Of a stretch of DNA of 52,147 nucleotides, positions 1 to 8,004 are shown piece after piece (position 1 is the stretch's first letter; each line of letters begins with the position of its first letter). The notes beneath the pieces were generated by a model. The model saw only the letters and a list, made by a program, of their open reading frames with translations. It was not told where the DNA came from and searched no databases. Both the position numbers and the translations under genes were made by a program. The stretch is from Agathobaculum sp. Marseille-P7918. Its GTDB lineage: Bacteria; Bacillota; Clostridia; Oscillospirales; Butyricicoccaceae. Location: the NCBI RefSeq assembly GCF_900625105.1, contig NZ_UYYD01000013.1, positions 1 through 52,147 on the forward strand, in the 5' to 3' direction.

Positions 1-102
1 ATTTTTCTGCACTATATCATCTGGCCGGCCGCCATTTCGATTTTGAGATGCTCAGCGGCTTAGATTTGTGCGCTCGTTTTTTTGCTCATTCTCTCGAAAA
101 TT

Positions 103-669
103 TTACTTGACTTTTTTTAGCAGGTCTCCAAAAAGAATCTTCTCGCCACGCTCGCCGTACCAGTAATCGCACAGCTCCTGTATCCGCTCAGGAACATCCG
201 GGTCACGCCACAGCAGGGCCATGGCGGTGAACACATCCTTGCCGAAATCGGTGCGCAGGCCGTCCACCTCATCGGTCAGCTTCGACAGCTCGCCGCGAAC
301 CTCTTCGAGACCCGTCTTGCACTCGCCGAGCACGCCCGAGGAAAGCGAACCCCGATGCGACTTGGACTCCGCGTTCAGCGCTCGTGCAATCTGGTTCACG
401 TTGACGCCGATGCGCTTTGCCTCGGATGCCATACGCTCCGCGTCGGCGTTCCTCATCACAAGATATGTCGGCTCGGCGTCCCCGCTCTGTACCTTCTCCA
501 CGCAACTGCGGAGAAATGCGGAGCGGGTCATCTTTTTCTCGGAGCAAATCGCGTCCAGCGCGGCAAGCTCCTCGTCCGAAAACCGAACCTGAACCGTGCG
601 TTCCTTGTTCGGTTTCTTAGCCGCCTGACGGCGCACGCGGCTGCTCCTCATGTCTGAACTCACACCCAC
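103..669 (-). CDS. MobC-like relaxosome accessory protein
   Basis: 188-residue protein that probably binds the transfer origin and assists a relaxase at nicking. The N-terminal half is basic and has a ribbon-helix-helix-like stretch (VQVRFSDEELAALDAICSEK), and the segment GVNVNQIARALN matches the conserved core of the MobC family (plasmid mobilization relaxosome proteins). The C-terminal half is helical. I chose the GTG at 669 because a strong AGGAGG lies 8 nt upstream (678-683); the in-frame GTG at 678 overlaps that ribosome binding site. The hairpin-rich putative oriT lies immediately upstream. The relaxase usually follows mobC and would lie off the left edge. Confidence 0.8.
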   Translation of the reverse strand: MGVSSDMRSSRVRRQAAKKPNKERTVQVRFSDEELAALDAICSEKKMTRSAFLRSCVEKVQSGDAEPTYLVMRNADAERMASEAKRIGVNVNQIARALNAESKSHRGSLSSGVLGECKTGLEEVRGELSKLTDEVDGLRTDFGKDVFTAMALLWRDPDVPERIQELCDYWYGERGEKILFGDLLKKVK

Positions 670-678
670 GTAAAACAC

Positions 679-977
679 CTCCTTTTTTAATGCAACGTGC
701 GCGTTGATTTTTCGACAGCAAATTCGACGCTAAAAAAGGAGCGAGCATGGGACTTGTCCCTACAAAACTTCGGATTTTTCTACTGCGTCGAAAAATCCTT
801 CGTTTTGTCGTTACACGTCCCGCTCGCGAGGGGGCAGTTTTCACTGCCCCCTTCGAACCCCCAGATGCGCCCTGTTCCCAACCAGCTTTCACCGACGACT
901 CGGCGAAGCATCCCATTCGGAACGGGGCACCCCGGACACCCCTTGCGGGGTGCCGGATAGGAGGCACGACTGCCTCG
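679..977. other. Putative oriT region with several hairpins
   Basis: Non-coding stretch between a small gene and mobC. It contains an inverted repeat GGATTTTTC/GAAAAATCC at 772-780 and 790-798, GGGAC/GTCCC at 749-760, a 9-bp perfect stem GGGGGCAGT/ACTGCCCCC at 830-851, and CACCCC/GGGGTG at 937-952. Clustered inverted repeats just upstream of mobC are the usual layout of a mobilizable-element transfer origin. I cannot name the nic site from sequence alone. Confidence 0.45.
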
Positions 978-1283
978 CTACATGCCCTCGCCATAGCCCG
1001 TCACGGGCATAGGCTCGCGTCCGTCCGGGGCGGGCGTGCTACCCGAATCGGACGCGACGGGCGCGCCGTTTCGGGCAGGGGAGGCACCCCGCGAAGGCGA
1101 CTTCTCCGACAGATACTTGTGCAGGTAGCGCCCCGCCTTGCGCATGTCGGCGACGCTCATGTCGCCCAGCTCGGGGCAGCTCTCGTACATCACCTTGCCG
1201 ATGTGTTTGAAACACTCGTCACGGCGCTGCTGCATCTCCTCAATCGCCTTGTCGATGTCGGCAATCTTCTTCTTAGTGCTCAT
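978..1283 (-). CDS. Small hypothetical protein of the mobilizable element
   Basis: 101 residues, not recognised. The first ~60 residues are charged and predicted helical (KKKIADIDKAIEEMQQRRDE), consistent with a short coiled coil. The last ~40 are rich in Pro, Ser and Gly and look disordered. A good ribosome binding site (AAGGAGGAATAAATC) precedes the ATG. The gene starts 3 nt after the helicase stop, so it is probably the last gene of the HTH-helicase operon before the putative oriT. It ends in TAG. A role in replication or mobilization is inferred from position only. Confidence 0.65.
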   Translation of the reverse strand: MSTKKKIADIDKAIEEMQQRRDECFKHIGKVMYESCPELGDMSVADMRKAGRYLHKYLSEKSPSRGASPARNGAPVASDSGSTPAPDGREPMPVTGYGEGM

Positions 1284-1286
1284 GAT

Positions 1287-3149
1287 TTATTCCTCCTTGT
1301 TTATCGAATCGTCTATGTCATAACCGCCGTCGAAGAAGGCGGTCGAGATACGCACGTATCCGCGATAGCTGTCCTTCGGGTCCGGGGTGCAAATGCGGTC
1401 CGGGTCGGAGCCGCGATACGTCGGATTCATCCACTCCTTGACCTCGTATTCGAGAATCAGCGGCTCGGGGAAATCCATACGCCCGGTGCTTCGAACGCGT
1501 TCCTGCAACTGCCAGCCCTGTTCCTCGGCAAGGCCCTCGATTGATTCGTAGAAAGCGTTTCGGCCGAGCATGCGACCGGAGGGCTGATTGCGCTGGAACC
1601 AATGGCGGTACAGGTCGTACAGGAACTTGCAGGGAAGCAGATGCCAAGACGCCGCAGGGAAAATCTCGTCGGCGAACTGACGCAGGGGGTCGTTCGCCAC
1701 GCGGAAATCATCCAAAAGCGCCGAGCAAGCATCCGGCTCGTCCAGCTCGTAATAGTCGGTCTCGGCGAGCACGTGATAGAGCACGTACTCAAGAACGTCC
1801 TGACGGTTCAGGTAGTCGTCCTTGATGTACTTGCGCTCGCATCCCTGAAATCGCTTGTCGAACGGAATCACCAGCAGGCGGCGGTACATAGACTCGGACT
1901 TGTCGCGGAGCTTCGGCAACTCGTTGACGCACTGAATCATGAACCCGCGAAAGAGTACGTTGCGGGGTGCCTTGAACTTGCGATTCAGCTGGAAGGGGTC
2001 GCCCGTGATGACGCTCTTGAGCGCCGCTGCGTCGTCCACGAACGTCCCCGTGTCGTTCTCGTCGGTAATGACGGCAGACACGCGGGTCAGAGGCTCCAAC
2101 ATGAACGGCTCCGAGAAGTTCTTCAGGGGAATGGATGCCCAAGCACCCGACCCGCATAGGTTACGCAGCAGGACACACAACGTGCCCTTGCCGTTGTTGC
2201 CCAGCGTCGAATAGAACCATGCGCTCTTGTTCCAGCTCACGTTCGGGCGGATGACGGCTCCGATGATTTGCCATAGGAGCTTGACGATTTCCGGGTCGTC
2301 GGAAAGCTCGTTCATCCAAGATGCGACATCCCAATCGGTGCCGTCCTCGTCGTTGTGGATGACGGGATTCGGCGCATGGTTGACAAAATCAATATGGGAT
2401 TTCGCCAGAAAGACCAGCTCGGGGTCAAAATCCATCAGAATCTTGTTGCCGTAGTCATAGATGCCATTGTTCACGGCAACGAGGTCTTTGTCCGTGCACG
2501 CCCTCTTCTTCTCGCAGATGTCGCGAAGGGTGGCAACCGTTTCGGCGACGCCCTTCGTGGTGATTGCCATGTTGTAGCTGCGAATCAGGCGCGTCAGGGC
2601 CTCTTCGGTCGTGTCATAGCACCCCTTGTTCGGACCGCTCTCCTGATAGACGCCTATGTCGAAGTTGCCGTCGTCGTCAGCCCTGTTGCAGGGTATCCCG
2701 ATAGCGTGATGCAGCTCGCGCAGGACAATGGCAATCTGCAAGAAATGGAGACCCGACAGGCGCTTATAACGTTCGACGCCCTGCTTCTGGTCAGGATAGG
2801 CATCCTTCTGCTTCGCGCCGGGAGCCGCGTTCGGGTCACGCTTGCCCAAGTTGTACGCGTCGATGCAGTGGTTCGTCAGCGTCAGAAGCTCGAACTTGAG
2901 CGTATCGCGAGAGGGCGGATTCTCGGCGTCGATGTCCTGAAGGTAGGACAGGGCGGCATACGCGAGAAGATTGTCGTACGCGATGCTCTGCTCTTCGCAA
3001 AAGGCGACCATATCGGCACAATCCTCGGGCAGGCACAGCCATCCCTTTCCCTCTTGAATATCAGTCGCATCTGTGCTAAAATATTTATATATAGATTTGG
3101 CCGTCCCGGAAGCTGTGCAGGCGTCGGGGCGGTTTTCTTTTGCCTCCAT
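1287..3149 (-). CDS. P4-family plasmid/phage replication helicase (SF3, D5-like)
   Basis: 620 residues. The C-terminal half is a superfamily 3 helicase of the phage/plasmid primase P4 C-terminal family: Walker A GNNGKGT at about 317-323, a Walker B-like AVITDEND about 35 residues later, and the downstream block YRRLLVIPFDKRF typical of the family. The P4 signature VNNGIYDYG appears near 226-234. No TOPRIM or PrimPol domain is evident in the N-terminal half, so this looks like a helicase without a built-in primase. A strong ribosome binding site (AAGGAGGTGAGAAC) supports the start. It lies 12 nt after the HTH gene and about 0.6 kb from the iteron array, implying that the element replicates. 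P4 alpha protein is the known precedent for such a helicase recognising short origin iterons. Confidence 0.85.
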   Translation of the reverse strand: MEAKENRPDACTASGTAKSIYKYFSTDATDIQEGKGWLCLPEDCADMVAFCEEQSIAYDNLLAYAALSYLQDIDAENPPSRDTLKFELLTLTNHCIDAYNLGKRDPNAAPGAKQKDAYPDQKQGVERYKRLSGLHFLQIAIVLRELHHAIGIPCNRADDDGNFDIGVYQESGPNKGCYDTTEEALTRLIRSYNMAITTKGVAETVATLRDICEKKRACTDKDLVAVNNGIYDYGNKILMDFDPELVFLAKSHIDFVNHAPNPVIHNDEDGTDWDVASWMNELSDDPEIVKLLWQIIGAVIRPNVSWNKSAWFYSTLGNNGKGTLCVLLRNLCGSGAWASIPLKNFSEPFMLEPLTRVSAVITDENDTGTFVDDAAALKSVITGDPFQLNRKFKAPRNVLFRGFMIQCVNELPKLRDKSESMYRRLLVIPFDKRFQGCERKYIKDDYLNRQDVLEYVLYHVLAETDYYELDEPDACSALLDDFRVANDPLRQFADEIFPAASWHLLPCKFLYDLYRHWFQRNQPSGRMLGRNAFYESIEGLAEEQGWQLQERVRSTGRMDFPEPLILEYEVKEWMNPTYRGSDPDRICTPDPKDSYRGYVRISTAFFDGGYDIDDSINKEE

Positions 3150-3161
3150 GTTCTCACCTCC

Positions 3162-3383
3162 TTAATTCGTCAGCTCAACGTGCTTCACGTTCGCGTTCTT
3201 CCACGCCTCAACGTCGTCAATCTTGTAGCGAACTGCGTTTCCGACCTTGTAGTAACTCGGCCCCTTGCCCTGACAGCGCCAGACGCAGAGCGTCCCCGCG
3301 CTCAAACCGAGGAACGCCGCCACCTCGCGCGTCGTCATATAAGAGGGATTTACCTCTTTTACTTGCTTCTTTCCTTTAGCCAT
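3162..3383 (-). CDS. Small excisionase-type HTH DNA-binding protein
   Basis: 73 residues. The fold is that of the helix-turn-helix/excisionase family (MerR-like HTH_17): TTREVAAFLGLSAGTLCVWR forms the HTH, followed by the wing GPSYYKVGNAVRYKIDDVEAW. Such proteins act as excisionases, repressors or replication accessory factors in mobile elements. It is the first gene of the leftward operon, with GGAGGTGGCTGGTT before the ATG, and sits just behind a leader containing an intrinsic terminator. Its role (excision, or control of the helicase operon or origin) cannot be decided from sequence. Confidence 0.8.
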   Translation of the reverse strand: MAKGKKQVKEVNPSYMTTREVAAFLGLSAGTLCVWRCQGKGPSYYKVGNAVRYKIDDVEAWKNANVKHVELTN

Positions 3384-3427
3384 AACCAGCCACCTCCATG
3401 TTCAAAGTCCTTTTCGCGAAACAAAAA

Positions 3428-3496
3428 AAGCTCCCGTGGAAACCAAAGAAGGACAGAGGCGCAAAGCCTTGTCTATCTCGGTTTCCACGGGAGCTT
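3428..3496 (-). terminator. Terminator-like hairpin in the leader of the HTH-helicase operon
   Basis: A 17-bp perfect inverted repeat (arms 3428-3444 and 3480-3496) with a smaller nested hairpin in the 35-nt loop. On the minus strand it is followed by a run of T residues (3429 down to 3423). It lies between the promoter at 3618-3646 and the start codon at 3383, so it can act as a transcription attenuator or terminate a short leader RNA. Confidence 0.65.
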
Positions 3497-3617
3497 CGTG
3501 TTCGTTATTTCGCCCGTGACGCACGGCCTATTCGACCGAGCGCTCGGCTCCTATTCCCGGTAGCAACCCCGCATCAAGGACGGGACGGGTGCTGAGCCAT
3601 TCATCTATACGTGTTTT

Positions 3618-3646
3618 ATTATACGCCATTAAGGCAATTAAAGCAA
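3618..3646 (-). promoter_or_regulatory. Probable sigma-A promoter for the leftward replication operon
   Basis: On the minus strand, -35 TTGCTT (3641-3646), 17-bp spacer, -10 TATAAT (3618-3623). Transcription would start near 3611 and give a leader of about 230 nt before the HTH gene, including the terminator-like hairpin at 3428-3496. Confidence 0.6.
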
Positions 3647-3780
3647 TATCAATTTTCCCGTCGCCGCAGGTCAGAGCCTATTTCCGCTCATATATGGGCA
3701 GAAATCGGTTCAAATAATCTTCCGCCCGCGCCCCGAACGCATCGGCGGGGGAAGAGGAGGTACGCCAAGAATTGCAGGGT

Positions 3781-4182
3781 CTGTTCCAATTTGTTCCAAA
3801 AAAGTTGGAACAAGACTTTTCCGTGTTCATGGGCTTCTTCGAGCGATTCGCTAATTTTGTTCCAACTCCGTTTTTCAAATTAGAACAGGGTTTTTCCCGT
3901 GTTCATCGGCTTCTCGGGGCGTTTGTTCCAATTGTTCCAGTTTTCAACAAGTCCTCTATATATAAACACCTATATAGAGACCCATTTCCATATTCTTTTT
4001 TCCGCGCTTTAGGTTTGAAAATAATTGGAACAAATGGAACATTCACTAGGAACGCCCATCATTACGGGAAAAAGTACGTTCCAACTCCGATTTTGCGAAT
4101 TGGAACAACTGGAACAAATGGAACATTTTCAGGAAAAAACCCTCATAAATGAGCATAAAATCGAATTTCAAAACTGGAACAA
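3781..4182. repeat. Iteron array, putative replication origin
   Basis: About 13 near-exact copies of the 9-mer NTGGAACAN. GTTCCA-oriented copies start at 3781, 3791, 3857, 3923, 3932 and 4076. TGGAAC-oriented copies start at 3805, 4025, 4034, 4100, 4109, 4118 and 4174. A degenerate copy is at 3880. Several abut with exact 9-bp phasing (4100/4109/4118, 4025/4034, 3923/3932). The array is split by an AT-rich palindrome CTCTATATA-N8-TATATAGAG at 3954-3979; most left copies face one way and most right copies the other. A direct repeat (TTTTCC(C)GTGTTCAT...) occurs at about 3818 and 3893. No credible coding frame lies in 3647-4355. Confidence 0.7.
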
Positions 4183-4355
4183 ACCTTCTATACGTTAATA
4201 CGCTTTAATGAACGAGGCCCATGCCGCATCCCTTCTGTATATCCACCCACATCCAACTGCCGCCCGCAGGGCGGCCACCCTTGCATCGAGCGAACGCGAG
4301 ATGCACATGGGCGCTCGAATATCCTCCGACCGCTTCAGAGGCGTTTTAAGGCACG

Positions 4356-4393
4356 AAAAAAGCCCGAGGGGTACACGATACCCCAACGGGCTT
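4356..4393 (-). terminator. Terminator after rlmD
   Basis: Stem AAGCCCG-A-GGGGTA / TACCCC-AA-CGGGCTT with a 5-nt loop. On the minus strand it is followed by TTTTTT, about 30 nt after the rlmD stop codon. It lies on the element side of the insertion site. Confidence 0.75.
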
Positions 4394-4423
4394 AAAACGT
4401 CTCAGAATGAAAAATACAGCGTT

Positions 4424-6073
4424 CTATTTCTCCGTCTCGTCTTCTCCTATGAGTCCGAAATGACGGAACGCATCAAGAATCGCCTCGCGCTTTTCAGGCG
4501 GGCACTTCGGTTGCTTCTTGTCGCCTGACCTGTCGGCCTGCGTTTCCAGTCCGCACTCGGCCTTCATCTGCGCAACGTACAAGGAGCTGACCTTCATGCC
4601 GTGCGTTTTCTGGACGTAATCGCGGATGTTCGCATACGTCGGCTGGTCCTTCTCCTCGGACAGCCCCATGTCCTTCGGACTGATGGAAACCGGTATGAAA
4701 GACTTCGATGCAGATTTCCGAGATAGAAGAGCAACCGTCTCGACGTGTCCGGTGCGCGGGAACAGGTCAAACGCCTGCGCGCGCGCAAGCACATAGCCCG
4801 CGCCGGTCAGTTCGCGCACATCGCGCGCGAGCGTTGCCGGGTCGCACGACACATACACCACGCGCGGCGGCAGCATCTTCAAGATCGCGTCGCGCGCCTG
4901 CTCGTCCAGCCCCTTGCGCGGCGGATCGACCACCAGCACGTCCGGACGGACGCCGCGCGCGGCCAGTTGCCGCGCCGCCTGCCCCGCGTCCGCGCACAGG
5001 AACTCGACGTTGTCCATATGGTTGCGCACCGCGTTCTGCCGCGCGTTTTCCACCGCTTCGGGCACGATTTCCACACCGATCACGGTTTTTGCGTGCTCCG
5101 CCAGCGTCAGCGTGATGGTGCCCGCGCCGCAGTACAGGTCGATCACCGTTTCCTCGCCCGTCAAGTTTGCAAAGTCTGCCGCGCACGCATACAGCCGCTC
5201 GGCCTGCGCGTGGTTGACCTGATAAAACGCCTCGGGCGAGAGCAGAAACGAGTGCCCGCACAGCCGGTCCTCCAGCATCGGCTCGCCCCACAGCACGTCC
5301 GTGCGATCACCGAGGATGACGTTGTCGCCGCGCTGGTTGTGATTGAGCAGAATGCCGGTCAGCGACGGCTCAGCCGCGCGCAGCCGGCGCACCAATTCAT
5401 CCAGTGCGGGCATTTTGCGCGTCGCCGCGATCAGCGTCAGCTGGCTTTCGCCGCTTTTTTCGCCCACGCGGACGTAAATATGCCGCACGGCGCCGCGTTT
5501 GGCGGCATAATCATACGGCGGCACGTCGAATTCCTGCATCCATTGCCGCACGATGGCCGCGATGCGGTCGGCGGTCTCGGACTGGATCAGGCACCGCTCG
5601 ACCGGCACGATATCATGGCTGCGCGGCCGGTAAAACCCGGTCACAATGCTGCCGTCCGCGTCCCGTCCGACCGGATACTGCGCTTTGTTGCGGTAATGCT
5701 CGGTCGTCGGCGCGCCCGTGATGCCCTCAAGCACCGCACCGTCCTGCCCGCCGATGCGGGTGAGCGCGTCACGCACCTTTTTCTCCTTGGCGCGCAGCTC
5801 CTCCTCATAGGTGATGTGCTGATAGCAGCAGCCGCCGCACTTATCCGCGACTGGACAGGCCGGGCGGATGCGCGCGCCCGACGGCACGACGATCTTTTCC
5901 AGCCGCCCGTACGCGACGTTCTTGGTCAGCTTGACGATGCGCACGTCGCACTGGTCGCCCACCGCCGTGCGCGGCACGAACACCGCGCGGCCGTCCACCT
6001 TGCCGATGCCGGTGCCGTCCGCGGTGTAATCCACGATCTGACAGCGATACATTTTATTTTTGACAAGCTCCAT
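4424..6073 (-). CDS. rlmD: 23S rRNA (uracil-C5)-methyltransferase with element-derived C-terminal extension
   Basis: 549 residues; the family is usually about 450. SAM-dependent methyltransferase that makes m5U in 23S rRNA. An N-terminal TRAM-like domain is followed by an Fe-S-type cysteine cluster (CPVADKCGGCCYQH, about 73-86). Then come the SAM motif VIDLYCGAGTITL, the DPPRKG block and the catalytic-loop sequence VYVSCDPATLARD. The conserved end of RlmD is GHVETVALLS. About 100 residues follow (from SRKSASKSF) with lysine-rich, lower-GC composition that are not part of the rRNA methyltransferase fold. Similar tails occur where ICEs or IMEs integrate into this gene. The stop is TAG. Confidence 0.88.
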   Translation of the reverse strand: MELVKNKMYRCQIVDYTADGTGIGKVDGRAVFVPRTAVGDQCDVRIVKLTKNVAYGRLEKIVVPSGARIRPACPVADKCGGCCYQHITYEEELRAKEKKVRDALTRIGGQDGAVLEGITGAPTTEHYRNKAQYPVGRDADGSIVTGFYRPRSHDIVPVERCLIQSETADRIAAIVRQWMQEFDVPPYDYAAKRGAVRHIYVRVGEKSGESQLTLIAATRKMPALDELVRRLRAAEPSLTGILLNHNQRGDNVILGDRTDVLWGEPMLEDRLCGHSFLLSPEAFYQVNHAQAERLYACAADFANLTGEETVIDLYCGAGTITLTLAEHAKTVIGVEIVPEAVENARQNAVRNHMDNVEFLCADAGQAARQLAARGVRPDVLVVDPPRKGLDEQARDAILKMLPPRVVYVSCDPATLARDVRELTGAGYVLARAQAFDLFPRTGHVETVALLSRKSASKSFIPVSISPKDMGLSEEKDQPTYANIRDYVQKTHGMKVSSLYVAQMKAECGLETQADRSGDKKQPKCPPEKREAILDAFRHFGLIGEDETEK

Positions 6074-6149
6074 TTTGTGGCGCTCCTTTTTCCGATGTTA
6101 CCCGTATTATATCATGCCCACGGCACATACTGCAATCGGAAAGGAGCGA

Positions 6150-6380
6150 ATGCCCGTGAAACACGACAAGCGCAAGCAGGTATCGGCCGACGTGCCCTTC
6201 TCCTTTCTCAGTGCCATGGGACACGACACGCGCGCGATGGAACGCTTCTTCGAGCTGCCGCACGCGTCGCGCGAAACGCTGACCGACGCCGTCTGCATCG
6301 CGGACGACCCGGACACGCGCGCCGCGCAGGCGCTCAAGTCGCTGGCAAACGGCGGCGAGGGCTACTGCGACCGGTACTGA
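6150..6380 (+). CDS. Small hypothetical protein
   Basis: 76 residues, unrecognised. The start at 6150 is chosen because GGAAAGGAGC lies just upstream; an upstream in-frame ATG at 6060 would overlap the rlmD start region on the other strand. The protein is hydrophilic, with no membrane segment or cysteine motif, and ends GGEGYCDRY. It is divergent from rlmD and followed at once by a strong terminator, so it is a single-gene transcript. Confidence 0.6.
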   Translation: MPVKHDKRKQVSADVPFSFLSAMGHDTRAMERFFELPHASRETLTDAVCIADDPDTRAAQALKSLANGGEGYCDRY

Positions 6381-6424
6381 AAAAGCAGAAAAGCGTCCAA
6401 TCGGACGCTTTTCTGCTTTTTGTT
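6381..6424. terminator. Bidirectional terminator
   Basis: Near-perfect stem AAAAGCAGAAAAGCGTCC / GGACGCTTTTCTGCTTTT with an AATC loop. A-rich and T-rich flanks allow termination from both sides. It serves the small gene ending at 6380 and the anti-sigma-like gene ending at 6459. Confidence 0.85.
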
Positions 6425-6458
6425 CTGTTTTTCCTCTGTATCTACCTTTTTTCGCGGT

Positions 6459-7226
6459 TTAAGAGGCGATCATCTCCTGCGCCATATCGAACAGCTCATC
6501 GGCCGTCATGCCGAGATCAAAGCCGCTGAGCGTGTACGAAACGCCGTCCTGCTGCCAGCGCAGGAACTGATACGCCTGCACCGTGATCTCGTTTGCGCCA
6601 TAGCCGATCTGCAAATCGCCTGCGTCGATTGCCGCTTGCTCCTCGGCGATCGGCTGATAATCCGCGGGCACTGCCTTGTAATCATAGGTGCTATACTGCA
6701 CGGTCACGCCGTCGATTGTGCGGGTCTCGTCATAGTGATTTGCGTCCGCGGTCGTGCCATCGTCCTTTGCTGCACCGATGCTCAGATGGAGGGTCACGCC
6801 ATCCCGCTGATAGTCCGCGTCGATGTTCGTCCACTCACGCAGCGTGTTGCCATCCTCGTCCTTTTCGCCGCCGTACTCATGCACGCCGCGGTCAAACGCA
6901 AAGCCGTTCGCGAACGTCTCGGGCATCTTGGCGCCGTCGGTCAGCTCAGCCTGCGTCTCGGTATAGCTCATGCGCTCGTTCGACCGCGAGCTGCCGAACG
7001 TATAGGCCGCGATGCCGTTCGCCGCCACCGCGCCGGTGACGGCCACCGCCGCGACCAGCGCGACCGCTGCCAGCCGCTTGGCGAACGGGCGGCGCACCTT
7101 ACGCGGCATTGCGCCGCTCCTGACCGCAAAATCAATACGGGTTTTGAGTTTTTCCGGCGCCTCCAGCTCCTGCGCGCACTGGTGCAGCATCTCCTGCATT
7201 TCGCGATCCATCTTCATCTCATCCAT
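6459..7226 (-). CDS. Anti-sigma-factor-like membrane protein
   Basis: 255 residues. A cytoplasmic N-terminal segment of about 48 residues is followed by one transmembrane helix (LAAVALVAAVAVTGAVAA, roughly 51-70) and an extracytoplasmic domain of about 180 residues. Its start overlaps the end of the ECF sigma gene by 8 nt, the usual arrangement of a sigma factor and its membrane-bound anti-sigma. The external domain is not one I can name; it may sense an envelope signal. The regulatory role is inferred from topology and gene order. Confidence 0.7.
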   Translation of the reverse strand: MDEMKMDREMQEMLHQCAQELEAPEKLKTRIDFAVRSGAMPRKVRRPFAKRLAAVALVAAVAVTGAVAANGIAAYTFGSSRSNERMSYTETQAELTDGAKMPETFANGFAFDRGVHEYGGEKDEDGNTLREWTNIDADYQRDGVTLHLSIGAAKDDGTTADANHYDETRTIDGVTVQYSTYDYKAVPADYQPIAEEQAAIDAGDLQIGYGANEITVQAYQFLRWQQDGVSYTLSGFDLGMTADELFDMAQEMIAS

Positions 7227-7776
7227 GTGTCACAGCCTCCTCTGGCTTTCCCTCTTTTTCGGTCAGCGCCTGCCGCAGATGGCGGCGGGCGGAAAACAGG
7301 CGGGATTTGACCGTGCCCTCGGTCACGCCGAGCGTGCGCGCGATCTCTTTGACCGGCCGGTTGTCGAAATAATACAGCACCAGCACGGTGCGGCGCTTTT
7401 CGTCGAGCGCGTACATCGCCTGATACAGCCGCCGCTGCTCGTCGGTGCGCAGCACGGCGGACAGCGCGCTTTCGCCTTCCCCGGTCTCGAAAAATTCCGC
7501 GACCGGCGTCTCGCGCTTGGCCTTGCGGCAGTATTTCCACGCCGCGCGCGACAGCGTCCGCAGCAGCCACGGGCGGAATTTGGACCCGTCCCGCAGCGAC
7601 CCGATCGACCGCACGCAGGTCACAAACGCCTCCTGCGTCAAATCCTCCCCGTCCGCACGGTTGCCGGTGATCAGACAGGCGATGCGGTACGCATCATTTT
7701 GATATCGTTCATACAGTTCGTCGAACGCCTGCATGTCTCCCTGCTGCATTCGCCGGACGAGTTGTTCATCGGTCAT
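7219..7776 (-). CDS. ECF-family RNA polymerase sigma factor
   Basis: 185 residues, the size of a group 4 (ECF) sigma factor. Region 2 is visible as FDELYERYQNDAYRIACLITGNRADGEDLTQEAF, with the DLTQEAF block that contacts core polymerase. Region 4 carries the HTH (EIARTLGVTEGTVKSRLFSAR) that reads the -35 element. It is translationally coupled to the anti-sigma-like gene. A weak ECF-like promoter upstream (GGTTCA at 7836-7841 on the plus strand, i.e. TGAACC) suggests autoregulation, at low confidence. Confidence 0.9.
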   Translation of the reverse strand: MTDEQLVRRMQQGDMQAFDELYERYQNDAYRIACLITGNRADGEDLTQEAFVTCVRSIGSLRDGSKFRPWLLRTLSRAAWKYCRKAKRETPVAEFFETGEGESALSAVLRTDEQRRLYQAMYALDEKRRTVLVLYYFDNRPVKEIARTLGVTEGTVKSRLFSARRHLRQALTEKEGKPEEAVTHG

Positions 7777-7937
7777 TGCTCTACTCCTTTGCGTTTTCGG
7801 TGCACCTGTCTATCAGAGCCGCGCACCGTCCGATCGGTTCAAAAATTTTTTGCCTGTTTGGAAGCCTTCCGATGATAAGAGCCGGTACGGGGCGATTTGG
7901 TTCACGAAATATTGAACAAATCCGCGTTCTTTGGCGG

Positions 7938-7966
7938 TTGTGTTTTGCGCGCCCTTCCCCTATACT
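7938..7966 (+). promoter_or_regulatory. Probable sigma-A promoter of glgB
   Basis: -35 TTGTGT (7938-7943), 17-bp spacer, -10 TATACT (7961-7966), 38 nt before the glgB start codon. A second TATACT-like hexamer lies at 7972. The rest of 7777-7937 shows no gene. Confidence 0.55.
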
Positions 7967-8004
7967 GTTACTATACTCCAAACCGGACGAGGAGGGAATC
8001 CCTC

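Larger units (their letters stand above)
1..4740. mobile_element. End of an integrated mobilizable element inserted in rlmD
   Basis: One terminus of an integrative mobilizable element that continues past the left edge. All its genes read leftwards: HTH protein, P4-type helicase, small protein, MobC-like protein. A relaxase and recombinase would be expected off the window. Its right boundary falls within about 4710-4747, where the conserved end of the RlmD methyltransferase (GHVETVALLS) passes into a C-terminal extension of different composition. Serine-recombinase ICEs and IMEs of Bacillota are known to use this 3' end of rum/rlmD as an attachment site. The exact crossover base and the distal end cannot be seen. 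Confidence 0.75.

Noticed and set aside
617-994. 125-codon minus-strand frame across the putative oriT
   Set aside because: Overlaps mobC, lacks a ribosome binding site and is low-complexity Arg/Ser-rich; the hairpins explain the region better.
3772-4152. 126-codon plus-strand frame in the iteron region
   Set aside because: It consists of the translated iterons (NWNK-, VP-, GTT-like repeats), has no ribosome binding site and is better explained as origin DNA.
4745-6529. Long plus-strand open frame opposite rlmD (and similar ones opposite rel, uvrA, uvrB: 16758-19043, 22153-25446, 25443-27662)
   Set aside because: They mirror real genes in GC-rich DNA with G/C third positions; the products are Arg/His/Val-rich with no family motifs or ribosome binding sites.
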